64,000 nucleotides of DNA. Source: CALAMC01 sp964459465 (lineage in GTDB: Bacteria > Zixibacteria > MSB-5A5 > GN15 > PGXB01). Position numbers and translations under genes: made by a program. Below the pieces are notes generated by a model. That model saw only the letters and a program-made list of their open reading frames with translations, was not told the origin of the DNA and made no database searches. Each line of letters opens with the position of its first letter. Position 1 is the first letter of the stretch. This document shows positions 9,246-18,614 of the stretch, piece after piece. Where the stretch lies: the NCBI GenBank assembly GCA_964459465.1, contig CAYWLR010000001.1, positions 1 through 64,000 on the forward strand. The letters run 5' to 3'.

Positions 9246-10183
9246 CGATAAACCTCCTTGGCCACCGCCATCAATTCTTCCGGGATGGCGACATTGATAT
9301 GCTTGGCGGTCTTTTCATTATAATGAAACCACCTGATGCGCGGAACCGCCACCGGGATATTAGAAGCCGGTTGTCCCCCCAGAACCCGTAGCGCGATTTC
9401 CCCGGATTGTCGTCCAATGTCTTTATAATCGAAATCGAGCGCAAACAACGCCCCAGATTCAACAAGGTTTCGCGAAAAACCCATAAACGGTTTGCCGTTG
9501 CGAAGAGTGTTCAAAAGTATGAACTTCGTCGAACGCTGGGTGAATATCTGCGCGTCGGCAACCGACCAGATGCCGTCGACCTGGCTGTTCAACATATCCA
9601 TGGCCGCCGGTATATCTTTTTCGGATTTTACTTCCACCGCCATCAGTTCCAAACCTTCGGCCTTGGCCAAAGCCTTCGCCGGGGGGATCAGATTTGCCGT
9701 TTCCGACGTGTACAAAACCCCGATTTTCTTGACGGTCTTTATAACCTGCTTGAAATAAGTGAATTGAACATCGAACGGGATATCCAGTGACGCGCCGGTG
9801 ATATTCTTGCCGGGACGAGCCAGGGATTCGACAAAACCCGACGTTTCCGGGTTTAATACGGCCGAAAAGACGATCGGCCGATCCGTGATTCTGCCGGAGA
9901 TAATTTCGGTGGCCATGGAACCGACCGTGACAATCAACGCCGGCTTGAGACCCCTGATCCGCTCAATCTGCCCCGCCAGTAAGTCAGCATCACGTTCCAG
10001 CAGAAATTCATGAAAAACGCACTTCTGGCAGCCCTGTTCTATGGTGGAAGTGATGCCTCTGACGGTCCTTTGAGTGGAACTTAGACTGTCGGTATAGACG
10101 ATGGCCAGCCCCGTGCCTTGTGCGGCCACGGTTCCGGCCAGAATTGCCACGGCCGATGCTGTTAGAAGTAATCGTCTTATCAT
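9242..10183 (-). CDS. Periplasmic substrate-binding protein of the ABC_sub_bind (TrpX-like) family
   Basis: About 313 residues with an N-terminal signal peptide (MIRRLLLTASAVAILAG, cleavage after VAA). The fold markers of the ABC_sub_bind family are visible: PALIVTVGSMATEI, DRPIVFSAVLNPE, GKNITGASLDIP, KKIGVLYTSE and the C-terminal GGQPASNIPV. Family members bind small ligands such as aromatic amino acids for ABC importers. Here no permease or ATPase gene is next to it. Instead it heads a two-component operon, so it probably serves as the ligand receptor for the histidine kinase. ATG at 10183 is preferred over a TTG two codons upstream; neither has a good ribosome-binding site. Confidence 0.88.
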   Translation of the reverse strand: MIRRLLLTASAVAILAGTVAAQGTGLAIVYTDSLSSTQRTVRGITSTIEQGCQKCVFHEFLLERDADLLAGQIERIRGLKPALIVTVGSMATEIISGRITDRPIVFSAVLNPETSGFVESLARPGKNITGASLDIPFDVQFTYFKQVIKTVKKIGVLYTSETANLIPPAKALAKAEGLELMAVEVKSEKDIPAAMDMLNSQVDGIWSVADAQIFTQRSTKFILLNTLRNGKPFMGFSRNLVESGALFALDFDYKDIGRQSGEIALRVLGGQPASNIPVAVPRIRWFHYNEKTAKHINVAIPEELMAVAKEVYR

Positions 10184-10507
10184 AAACAAGGTAGTTAATA
10201 TCTATCGGAAAGCATGCCGTGGCACGCTTTTAACACCGCCCAAGCCATATTTTATGCAATGCGAGTTACCATATTTATATCGGGCGATCACGGCGAAACT
10301 TGACCGCCCCAACCGCCTATAATCGACCTTTCTGTCAAATTTTTCGGCAGTGAACGCCGTCCCGCATCGGCAACGTCGGGTTAAGATTCTCTCGGAAGCG
10401 TCGATAAATGTAAGGTGGCGAAATATGTCACTGGGTTTTTGTTATGATCGAACTTTGCGGATTACAAAACAGAATAAAAATATTTAACGATTGTACGGAG
10501 GTATGAT
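10184..10507. other. Divergent intergenic region, no gene
   Basis: About 320 bases between the minus-strand signalling operon and the plus-strand TonB receptor operon. It must hold both promoters, but no strong match was found. A TATAAT at 10318-10323 lacks a spaced -35, and TTGCGG (10455-10460) with an AT-rich -10 is weak. No short ORF is convincing. Confidence 0.4.
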
Positions 10508-13189
10508 TTGACTACTTTCAAGAAAGCAATAGTTGTACTTCCCGTCCTCATCCTGTCATGCATGATTATTTTGCCTCCGCTGGTACGGGCAAGTACTACC
10601 GGCAAGATCGCCGGCATTGTCGAAGACGGCAAAACCGGGGATCCCATTCCGGGTGCCACCGTCCGTGTCGAGGGCACCGATTTTGTCACGCAGACCGATA
10701 CCGACGGTGAGTACTTCTTTTTGAACCTGCCCGCCGGGACATACGACCTGTCGGTCACCATGATGGGTTTCGGCGAAGTGGAAAAACAGGACATCCGCGT
10801 CCTGCTCGACCTGACGACTCCTGTCGATTTTGAAATCCAGCAGGTCGATATTCCCCTTAAACGGCAGATTAAAGTCTATGCCGAACGCGACCCCATCCAG
10901 CGCGACCTGACGGCGTCGCGGTCCATCGTCACCAGCGACCGCATGGCCGAAATTCCCAACTCCGTCAACGTCCAGGCCATCCTGTCCAATATGTCGGGCA
11001 CCGTCGTCGACCGGGATAATGGCTTTCACGTTCGCGGCGGTCGTGACGGTCAGGTAACCTATTTGTACGAGGGATTTTCGGTCCAGGATCCCTTCTTTAA
11101 TATGATGGGCATCAGGATCATGCCCGACGCCCTCGAAGAGTTGAACCTGACCTCCGGCGGCTTCACCGCCGAGTACGGCGAGGCCATGTCCGGCGTCGTC
11201 AACGCCGTGACCAAGGAAGGGACTCGCGACTATCACGGGAAAATAAAGATGTACGACGGCTACAGCCGTCCCTGGGACGTCAACACCGGTACCTTCGGCA
11301 ACCTGTCCCGGACCAATAATAATACCGTCAGTTACTCCCTTTCCGGCCCGGTTCCCCTCGTCACCAGCCGGCGGGCGACCTTCTTTGTGGCCAGCGAATG
11401 GCTCCGCGATGACACCTATCTGCCTCATAATAAAGGTGAAAGCTGGACCCATACCGCCAAACTGAACTGGCAGCCGACCCCCAACCTGAAACTGACCGGT
11501 ATTGGCAGTTTATATAACCTGGAAGACCAGGTCTATTACCATCGCGACGTCAACGATAAATCTTATGATTTCAACCTCGACGGCCTCGGCCTGACCAGGC
11601 GGGAAGCCAACCTGTGGGGCCTCAAGGGCAATTATAACCTTAGCTCTAAAACCATCCTGTCGTTTGCCTTTAACCATTTTTATACGGAATCGAAAACGGC
11701 CCCGGAAAGCCTCTTTGACACCTACTGGGACCAGTGGCCCGGTTATTCGGTTAACGAGTCCGGTGTCTATAATGGAACCATCGACGACGATAACTATCTG
11801 GCTTCCGAAGATTATTACTGGATCGGCTACACTTCCGATGACGATTTCGACCCGACCTTCGTTCGCCGCGTCGCCAAATACAACGGTTTTTCGAGTACCG
11901 TCACATCGCAGGTGAACAAGAACAACCAGGTCAGATTCGGCGGCGAATTGCGCGATTACAGCATCGACTGGGACGCCAAGCAGTTCTACAACGACCAGCC
12001 CTATGGCGAAAAGTACAGCCAGTCGCCGGTCGTGGCTATGTTCTACTTGCAGGACAAAATGGAAACCCGTGATTTTGTCATCAATATGGGACTGCGCTGG
12101 GATTATTTCGACAGCGAAGTCGAATACTGGAATAACGTCAAGTACAAAGATTTCAAAGTGAAATCGACCTCCAAGTCCTATTTGTCGCCGCGGTTGGGCG
12201 TGTCCCATCCGATTTCCGAAAACGCCATGATTCGCTTCAACTACGGCTATTATTATCAGTCGCCCACTTATCAGTACATGTACACCAACCTCCAGGCCGA
12301 TGAGTATCAGGGATTGCCCATTTTTGGGTATCCTGACCTCGAAAACGAACGAACCATCAGCTATGAACTCGGCCTCAATCAGATGATCAACGAGGATTAT
12401 CGTCTCGACGTGACCGCCTATTATAAGGATATCGATAACCTGATATCGGCGCGGCCGGTGTACAAAGAGGATGGAACGCTGGAACTTTCGCCGAGCCTTT
12501 ATCCCATCGCCTTGTACAGCAACGATGACTACGGCTCGGTTCAGGGACTCGATATCACCATCGAGAGAATCGCTAAAGGCAATTTTTCCGGATCCTTCAT
12601 TTACAGCTATATGATTGCCCGGGGCAACGCCTCCCATTCGCTGGAAGCGTACTATTCGTTCATCGTGGACACCAGCACCGCCCTGCCGGTGCAGGAATAT
12701 CCTCTCGATTTCGACCAGCGCCACACCGCCACCCTGAATTTGTCCTATCGGGTTCCGCGGGAATGGCAGGGCCGCCTGCTGGGCATGAATATCCCCGGTG
12801 CCTGGGGGCTTAACATGCTCGGCCGCTATGGTTCCGGAATGCCGTATAACGTCCTCGATGAAAGCGGCCGCCAGGTCGGCGTTAACGAAGGCCGCCTCCC
12901 GGCCAATTATACCGTCGATATGCGCTTTTATAAAAATCTCTTCGTCCCGCGCACCGACACCTACTTCTCCTTCTTCGTCGAGGTCGACAACCTGTTCGAC
13001 CGCCGCAACGTCATCGATGTTTACGGCAACACCGGTCGGGCCGACATTGATCGCAATTTGAGTACCGTGACCGGAACGACACCCGAAGAAACCGAAGAAA
13101 AACGCGCCCTGTACGCGCTGTTTGCCAAAGACCCGACCCACTATTCCAAACCACGCACCATCCGTCTGGGTCTTGAATACAATTTTTAA
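10508..13189 (+). CDS. TonB-dependent outer-membrane receptor, Oar-like
   Basis: An 893-residue outer-membrane protein. It starts with TTG six bases after GGAGG (10497-10501); an ATG at 10503 is out of frame and stops at once. Signal peptide about 1-30. Next comes a carboxypeptidase-regulatory-like beta-sandwich (about 33-115, GKIAGIVEDGKTGDPIPGA) as in SusC/Oar-type receptors. The plug domain (about 130-240) contains FHVRGGRDGQ and GFTAEYGEAMSGVVNAVTK. A long beta-barrel follows, ending in an aromatic terminal strand (LGLEYNF) that fits recognition by the BAM complex. The substrate is unknown: no SusD partner is present. It heads an operon with the sorting-domain protein and the PorV-like barrel. 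Confidence 0.93.
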   Translation: MTTFKKAIVVLPVLILSCMIILPPLVRASTTGKIAGIVEDGKTGDPIPGATVRVEGTDFVTQTDTDGEYFFLNLPAGTYDLSVTMMGFGEVEKQDIRVLLDLTTPVDFEIQQVDIPLKRQIKVYAERDPIQRDLTASRSIVTSDRMAEIPNSVNVQAILSNMSGTVVDRDNGFHVRGGRDGQVTYLYEGFSVQDPFFNMMGIRIMPDALEELNLTSGGFTAEYGEAMSGVVNAVTKEGTRDYHGKIKMYDGYSRPWDVNTGTFGNLSRTNNNTVSYSLSGPVPLVTSRRATFFVASEWLRDDTYLPHNKGESWTHTAKLNWQPTPNLKLTGIGSLYNLEDQVYYHRDVNDKSYDFNLDGLGLTRREANLWGLKGNYNLSSKTILSFAFNHFYTESKTAPESLFDTYWDQWPGYSVNESGVYNGTIDDDNYLASEDYYWIGYTSDDDFDPTFVRRVAKYNGFSSTVTSQVNKNNQVRFGGELRDYSIDWDAKQFYNDQPYGEKYSQSPVVAMFYLQDKMETRDFVINMGLRWDYFDSEVEYWNNVKYKDFKVKSTSKSYLSPRLGVSHPISENAMIRFNYGYYYQSPTYQYMYTNLQADEYQGLPIFGYPDLENERTISYELGLNQMINEDYRLDVTAYYKDIDNLISARPVYKEDGTLELSPSLYPIALYSNDDYGSVQGLDITIERIAKGNFSGSFIYSYMIARGNASHSLEAYYSFIVDTSTALPVQEYPLDFDQRHTATLNLSYRVPREWQGRLLGMNIPGAWGLNMLGRYGSGMPYNVLDESGRQVGVNEGRLPANYTVDMRFYKNLFVPRTDTYFSFFVEVDNLFDRRNVIDVYGNTGRADIDRNLSTVTGTTPEETEEKRALYALFAKDPTHYSKPRTIRLGLEYNF

Positions 13190-13199
13190 GAGGTTGATT

Positions 13200-15881
13200 A
13201 TGAAGGACATAATGAAAAATATACGCTGGTTCGGGTGGATATTTTTCCTGCTCGTGGCGCTCGGCGCTTCACCGGCCATGGCCAAGTCCATGGGTTCGGA
13301 AACGCCCCCTCTGGCCCTCTGGGACCAGATCGTCCACAACAAGGGAAATATCGCCGTTACCGTCGATAACTTCGGCCTCATCGGCGGTTACTGGGGTATC
13401 GCCGGCCGACCCTCGGGCGAATGGCCGCGCAACAGCGGTCATGAATATATCGGCGAAATCAAATTCTGGATGGGTGCCGTAACACCGTCGTCTGATACCG
13501 TGGTCGCCGACACCGACGATGATTTCCGGCCCATACCTTCTCTGGTTTCGGGCGACGAAACCTACAGCATCCGCCTCTCAACCGATACCACCACCTATGA
13601 TTTTAATATCGCCGATACCGTCGGCCTGGGCATCGGCAATCCCGCCTATGGCTGGCGGGTCTGGGATCCGGACAGCCTCGCCTGGGTCTATAACCGAAAC
13701 TATTCGACGCAGTACGAAGACTTCCTGCCCGGCGGCCCGACCTCATTGCAGCAGTCCTTTTACCGCTTCGACGACGGCCTGAACCCGGACGGACTGGGTA
13801 TTGAAGTCTCGCAAACCATGTACCAGTGGAATTATTGCTACAATGAAGATTTGATGTTCTGCGTCTTGGAAATCACCAACGCCTCCGACGTCGATTATCC
13901 CGATTTCGCCTTTGCGCTGTATTGCGATTTCGATATTGGCGGCCCCGACGGTTCCGGTGAAAACGGCCGACTGGGTGACCTGGTCGCCTTCGACCAGGAC
14001 GAAAATCTGGCCTGGACGTACGACGAGGACGGCTACGATCCGGGCTGGGGACCGACCGTAACCACCGGTGTCATGGGCACCAAATATCTGGAAACCCCTG
14101 ACGGCATCGGCATGACCGCTTTCCGCACCGGGCAGTGGGAGCAGGTTTATCAGGCCTCCGACCCGGACAAATTCGAATTGATCGATTCGGAGCAGTTCGA
14201 TGAATCTCTGCCGCCGACCGACCAGTACTATCTGCAATGCACCCGCGGCATCGATTTGACCGCCGGCAAGACGGTTCGTGTCGTCTTTGCCCTGATCGCG
14301 GGAGCCGATGAAACCGAATTCCGCGAAAATGCCGCTATGGCCCAGACCCTCTACGACAACTATTTCGTCGGGCCGCAACCTCCGGCCACGCCGGTCCTGT
14401 CGGCCCAGGCCGGGGACGGCAAAGTTTATTTGAGCTGGACGGACACTTCCGAAGTCAGCATCGATCCCCTGTCCGGAGACGCCGACTTCCGCGGCTATAA
14501 ATTATATCGGTCCGAGAACCGCGGCTATACCTGGGGACGGCGTAACGAAACTCAAATTTACGCCTGCCTCGGCTTTGACTATTACCCGGTGGCCGCCTAC
14601 GGTGTCGAGGCCGCGGGCAACCCCATTTCACATTCGTTTATCGATACTACCGTTACCAACGGTACCGAATACTGGTACTGCCTGGTGGCCTTCGACAGCG
14701 GCGACAGCACCGTGCCGATCGGCCCCCTGCAAAACGGCTTCGGTTCTCCCAATACCGATCGGAACGTCGTCAAAGTCATTCCCCGAAGCGACCCGGCCGG
14801 ATTTTACGACGCCTACTCCACGGTGACGCATACCTATAACGGAAACGGCGTCCCGTCCGAGGGCGCCGTCTATCCCATTCGCTTCAGTGAATCCCTCGTG
14901 CAGGGCGATGAGTATCAGGTGTTCTTCACCGAGGACGATTACCAGACATACTGGCATCTGCTGGATGTCACCAACAACGATACCGTCCTGGTCGATGAAA
15001 CCCTGCAGTTGCCCACGGCCGATCCGGGCCTGTATCCCATCGGCGACGGTATCCGCGTCGTCGTCCGCGATAACGCCGACCGTTTCCCGCCCGCCATGGG
15101 TCAGACGGAATTCGGCGTCCCCGGCGATACGACCATTGCCATGTACGATTTCCTCGGCGACTTGGAATACGTCTTTGGTCTGCCGCTGGGCGGTAATAAA
15201 CATTTCCGCAGTACGTACGAATTAAGGTTCACCGAAACCGGACAAAACGGATTTCTGATTTTCGACCACAGTTCTCCGATACCCCTTCCTTTCGAAGTCT
15301 GGAATACGACTTTCAACCAGCAGGTCAACGCCGAAATCTATGACTGGGATTTCGACCTCGAATGGAATCCGGAAGTCGGGGATTACATTTCCATTGTCAA
15401 TACCCCGTACGATGGCAACCCCCATCCGGAAGCCTTCCCCTGGAATCACGTCTGGTTCTTCGCCGTCGACCCGTTTAACACCGACTATAACGACGGCGAC
15501 GTCTATACTATCGAGGGCGCTCGCCTGAACGGCGCCGACGATGTCTTCACCTTCCGGGTTGACGGTGTCGATCCGGCCGCGGCCGGCAATGAAATGGACC
15601 GCATCAAGGTTTATCCCGATCCCTACCTCGGTCACATGTACCAGGAATACAGCCAATACGAACGGAAACTCAATTTCATAAATCTTCCCGATGAATGCAC
15701 CCTTCGGATTTATACCCTGGCCGGAGACCTGGTCAAGACCGCCAACCATTATAATACCGGCGGTACCTATACCTGGAATATGCTTTCCGACGCCGGTTTG
15801 TCGATTGCGTCGGGAATTTACCTGTATCACGTTGAATCGAAATATGGCGACCGCACCGGGCGGTTTGCCGTCATAAAGTAG
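13200..15881 (+). CDS. Large exported protein with fibronectin-III-like region and C-terminal sorting domain
   Basis: The ATG at 13200 follows an AGAGG site and yields a signal peptide (residues 1-30, ASPAMA) for an 893-residue protein. Upstream in-frame codons overlap the receptor gene and would bury the signal. The body has no catalytic motif I recognise. Residues about 395-520 look fibronectin type III-like (PPATPVLSAQAGDGKVYLSW). The last 90 residues (KVYPDPYLG, LRIYTLAGDLVKT, GIYLYHVES, FAVIK) match FlgD-like or type IX secretion C-terminal domains. It sits 10 bases after the receptor gene and 10 before the PorV-like gene, which suggests a shared secretion or uptake function at the outer membrane. 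Confidence 0.87.
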   Translation: MKDIMKNIRWFGWIFFLLVALGASPAMAKSMGSETPPLALWDQIVHNKGNIAVTVDNFGLIGGYWGIAGRPSGEWPRNSGHEYIGEIKFWMGAVTPSSDTVVADTDDDFRPIPSLVSGDETYSIRLSTDTTTYDFNIADTVGLGIGNPAYGWRVWDPDSLAWVYNRNYSTQYEDFLPGGPTSLQQSFYRFDDGLNPDGLGIEVSQTMYQWNYCYNEDLMFCVLEITNASDVDYPDFAFALYCDFDIGGPDGSGENGRLGDLVAFDQDENLAWTYDEDGYDPGWGPTVTTGVMGTKYLETPDGIGMTAFRTGQWEQVYQASDPDKFELIDSEQFDESLPPTDQYYLQCTRGIDLTAGKTVRVVFALIAGADETEFRENAAMAQTLYDNYFVGPQPPATPVLSAQAGDGKVYLSWTDTSEVSIDPLSGDADFRGYKLYRSENRGYTWGRRNETQIYACLGFDYYPVAAYGVEAAGNPISHSFIDTTVTNGTEYWYCLVAFDSGDSTVPIGPLQNGFGSPNTDRNVVKVIPRSDPAGFYDAYSTVTHTYNGNGVPSEGAVYPIRFSESLVQGDEYQVFFTEDDYQTYWHLLDVTNNDTVLVDETLQLPTADPGLYPIGDGIRVVVRDNADRFPPAMGQTEFGVPGDTTIAMYDFLGDLEYVFGLPLGGNKHFRSTYELRFTETGQNGFLIFDHSSPIPLPFEVWNTTFNQQVNAEIYDWDFDLEWNPEVGDYISIVNTPYDGNPHPEAFPWNHVWFFAVDPFNTDYNDGDVYTIEGARLNGADDVFTFRVDGVDPAAAGNEMDRIKVYPDPYLGHMYQEYSQYERKLNFINLPDECTLRIYTLAGDLVKTANHYNTGGTYTWNMLSDAGLSIASGIYLYHVESKYGDRTGRFAVIK

Positions 15882-15891
15882 GAGAAACGCC

Positions 15892-16905
15892 ATGATTAAG
15901 AAAATACTAGCGATTTCGCTGATGGCCCTTCTCTGCGGGACGGCTGTCGCCGGCGAGTTCTCCAAGGTCGGCACTTCCGGCGCCCAGTTCCTGAAAATCG
16001 GCGTCGGCTCCAGATACAACGCCATGGGTGAAGCCGCGGCCCCGACCGCGACCGACATCTATGCCATGTACTGGAACCCGGCCGGCCTGTCGCAGATTGG
16101 CGGCAAGGAAGTGGCCTTTGCCCACGTCAGCTATATTACCGATATCAGCCTCAACTATGTGGCTTATGCCCAGAACTTCGAGGATATCGGCACCTTCGGC
16201 GTCTCGGCCACGATTCTGTCGATGGGCGAACAGGAAATCACCGGCGTCGATCAGGACCAGCAGAACGGCACCGGCCAGTTTTACAGCGCCTCGTCCTATG
16301 CTTTTCAGGTCAGTTTCGCCCGTTACCTGACCACCCAGTTCGCCTTCGGCGCGAGCGTTAAGTATGTCGGCGAGGAAATCTATCGCGAAAAATCCGCCGG
16401 CATAGCCTTCGATTTCGGAACCATGCTCCACACCGGCTGGAGAACGCTCCGAATCGGCATGAATATTTCCAATATGGGCCCCGAATTGAAATTCGACGGC
16501 CCCGATTTGGATGTCGCCTATGACCCCGATCAGAATCAGAATCCCAACAACGACGATTTCAACAGCCGCTTGAAGGTGGAGGGCTACAGCCTGCCGCTGA
16601 CTTTCCGCGTCGGCTTGGCCTATGACGTGCAGTTCGGACCGGAATCAAATCTGCTTCTGGCCGTGGAAGCCAAACACCCCAACGACCATGAACAGCAGGG
16701 GGCCCTCGGCGCCGAATATAGCTGGGATGAGAAATATTTCCTCCGCTCCGGCTATAAATTCAACTACGACGAGGAAGCCTTCAGCTTCGGCGGTGGCCTT
16801 AAAACCGGGTTGACCGAAAACACTCGCCTGACGCTGGATTATGCCTGGGTCGATTTCGGGCGTCTGGAGTCAGTTCATAAATTCTCCGCCAGCGTGAGTT
16901 TCTGA
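15892..16905 (+). CDS. PorV/PorQ family outer-membrane protein
   Basis: A 337-residue beta-barrel with a cleavable signal (about 1-20, GTAVAG). The family opening, SGAQFLKIGVGSRYNAMGEA, followed by AMYWNPAGLSQIGGKEVAFAH is typical of PorV/UPF0164 proteins. In Bacteroidetes PorV is the type IX shuttle that receives cargo with C-terminal sorting domains, and the gene just upstream encodes such a cargo-like protein. The C-terminal strand ends in phenylalanine. GGAG at 15882-15885 provides the ribosome-binding site. A strong terminator follows. Confidence 0.88.
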   Translation: MIKKILAISLMALLCGTAVAGEFSKVGTSGAQFLKIGVGSRYNAMGEAAAPTATDIYAMYWNPAGLSQIGGKEVAFAHVSYITDISLNYVAYAQNFEDIGTFGVSATILSMGEQEITGVDQDQQNGTGQFYSASSYAFQVSFARYLTTQFAFGASVKYVGEEIYREKSAGIAFDFGTMLHTGWRTLRIGMNISNMGPELKFDGPDLDVAYDPDQNQNPNNDDFNSRLKVEGYSLPLTFRVGLAYDVQFGPESNLLLAVEAKHPNDHEQQGALGAEYSWDEKYFLRSGYKFNYDEEAFSFGGGLKTGLTENTRLTLDYAWVDFGRLESVHKFSASVSF

Positions 16906-16926
16906 TATTGTTCGTGAAGTCGATCA

Positions 16927-16956
16927 AAACCCCGACCACCGGCCGGGGTTTTTTTC
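16927..16956 (+). terminator. Rho-independent terminator of the TonB/PorV operon
   Basis: AAACCCCG pairs with CGGGGTTT around the loop ACCACCGGC and is followed by a run of seven T within 16949-16955. It ends the unit begun at 10508. Confidence 0.88.
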
Positions 16957-16965
16957 GTACATTTT

Positions 16966-16994
16966 TTGGCTTTTGGCGTAAAATGATTTATATT
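16966..16994 (+). promoter_or_regulatory. Sigma-70-type promoter of the gene at 17025
   Basis: TTGGCT (16966-16971), a 17-base spacer and TATATT (16989-16994) lie directly after the preceding terminator. The predicted start near 17001 leaves a leader of about 24 bases. Confidence 0.68.
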
Positions 16995-17024
16995 ACACCG
17001 TTTGATCACTTTACGGGAGCAGTT

Positions 17025-18614
17025 ATGAACGTCAGATTGATTAAAACCATTTGCATCGCCGGCCTGTCGGTCCTGACAATCGCGGCTCCGGCCTTGGCCC
17101 AGAATCCTTATTTCAACCAAGGGCGGGAAACGGTCGGCTATTATCTCGATTTGATTAACTCCGGCAACTTCGAATCGGCCGCAGGACTGTGGCTGCCGGT
17201 TTCACTGGAACAGGCAACCCGTCTGGGCATCGAGTACGACGGCATCAAGTTTAAACCCGACTGCCTGTCACCGGCCGTGTATAACGTCGAAGCATACTCC
17301 TCGGGCGTCCCTTCCGGCATCGACAGCCAGGCCGAAATCAACGATACCACCCTTCGTTTCCGGTTCATCCTCGACATGCCCAATACCAGCCGGGCCAGCT
17401 ACCATTACATCGTCATTCGCACCGGCGGCTATTTCTGGCTGGCCTATTATCATGACGTTCTCACCGCCGACTGGCCCGTGAAGACGACCCGATATTTCAT
17501 ATTTCACATCAGTCCCAATCGACTCGCGGACTATAACGATATCGCCGCCGCGGCCATGGACAATATGGTCGAAAAAATGGCCGCCGGGCTTAATCTCGAT
17601 TCCAAACGTCTGGCTTTTCTGGCCGAAAAGAAAATCCATTTTTATTTGTGTCGTTCGGTCGGAGACATTGTCAAGTTTGCCGATGTCCAGTCCGACGGAG
17701 CTTATCGGGCCGACGCCGACGTCGTCTTCAGCACCTACTTGACCAACGCCGCGCCCGTGGCCGACCTCTTGATAAATTACAAAATGCAGAAACTGCCGCG
17801 CCGCTCCGACAATTTCATGCGGTCCGGCCTGCGGGCCGCTCTGGCCGGAGGCTGGCAACGGTCAGCCGATGTGCTTCTCGATTTCGGTGAATACATTTTG
17901 AAATACAACCTGATCGAAATCGACACCCTTTTAAAAGAAACGTTCGGTGAAGACAACAATATGACCGATATCGCCGTCCCCGCCCAGGCCTGTTTTGCGG
18001 AGTACCTCGTGCAACGCTTCGGGCTGGTCAAATACCTGGACTGCTTCGCCCGGCTGTCGGCCGTTAATTTGCCCGATGACTCGCTCCAATACCCCGTCAT
18101 CAAGGACGCGGTGGCCGCTGGCTTCGGAACCGATTGGGCGTCGATCGCGTCCGGGCTGACCCAATACGTCGCCAAACGAAACCGTCACGGTGGCCCGATG
18201 TACCCGGGACAGGTTAAAGTCGATAAAGTTCTTCTGGAAAAAGACGGTTTGAAAATATCTTCCTCGAAAAAATGGGTGCAGGTCGCCTTCAGTGGCGGCG
18301 AGAACAAGCAGTTCGACGTCGGCATCGTTTTCGGAAAAGACCCCGCCCTGGCCGGGATGACATCCGACCTCATGAAGGTGCAGTACCAAAATTATGCTTT
18401 GTACGATGGCTTCAGGTACGGCCTTCGTCTGGATAAAAATGAAATCGGCCTGTACGACTACGCCGTCAATCGCCTGGTGGCCAAATATGTCACCGGCTTC
18501 GACCCCGACCCCGCCTATTACGACACTACCGCCAACGCCATGTCCGCCTATTTTGACATCGGCCTTCTGGGAACCAATTCTCCCGACATGAGCGACGCCG
18601 TCATTATTCGGTAG
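17025..18614 (+). CDS. Exported protein resembling a degenerate MA-clan peptidase
   Basis: The ATG at 17025 follows a CGGGAG site and gives a 529-residue protein with a signal peptide (about 1-24, APALAQ). The sequence order resembles MA-like gluzincin proteins: an N-terminal sandwich, a region starting FHISPNR, a helix pair (MDNMVEKMAAGL), KKIHFYLC, then the place where family members carry HExxH. Here that spot reads VADLLINYKM, with no histidines, so if related it is catalytically dead. Later segments (FAEYLVQRFG; FGTDWASI) also fit the family. This assignment is inference from motif order only. It has its own promoter and overlaps the convergent neighbour by 11 bases. Confidence 0.78.
   Translation: MNVRLIKTICIAGLSVLTIAAPALAQNPYFNQGRETVGYYLDLINSGNFESAAGLWLPVSLEQATRLGIEYDGIKFKPDCLSPAVYNVEAYSSGVPSGIDSQAEINDTTLRFRFILDMPNTSRASYHYIVIRTGGYFWLAYYHDVLTADWPVKTTRYFIFHISPNRLADYNDIAAAAMDNMVEKMAAGLNLDSKRLAFLAEKKIHFYLCRSVGDIVKFADVQSDGAYRADADVVFSTYLTNAAPVADLLINYKMQKLPRRSDNFMRSGLRAALAGGWQRSADVLLDFGEYILKYNLIEIDTLLKETFGEDNNMTDIAVPAQACFAEYLVQRFGLVKYLDCFARLSAVNLPDDSLQYPVIKDAVAAGFGTDWASIASGLTQYVAKRNRHGGPMYPGQVKVDKVLLEKDGLKISSSKKWVQVAFSGGENKQFDVGIVFGKDPALAGMTSDLMKVQYQNYALYDGFRYGLRLDKNEIGLYDYAVNRLVAKYVTGFDPDPAYYDTTANAMSAYFDIGLLGTNSPDMSDAVIIR

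Noticed and set aside
7641..9251. 536-codon open frame on the plus strand
   Set aside because: Antisense to the histidine kinase; the kinase frame has all catalytic motifs and the opposite frame has none. It results from codon bias.
10261..10290. Sigma-54-like site upstream of the signalling operon
   Set aside because: The GG and GC elements are 13 rather than 12 bases apart and the -24 element is poor.
11510..13381. 623-codon open frame on the minus strand
   Set aside because: Antisense to the TonB receptor with no recognisable domain; a shadow of biased codon use.
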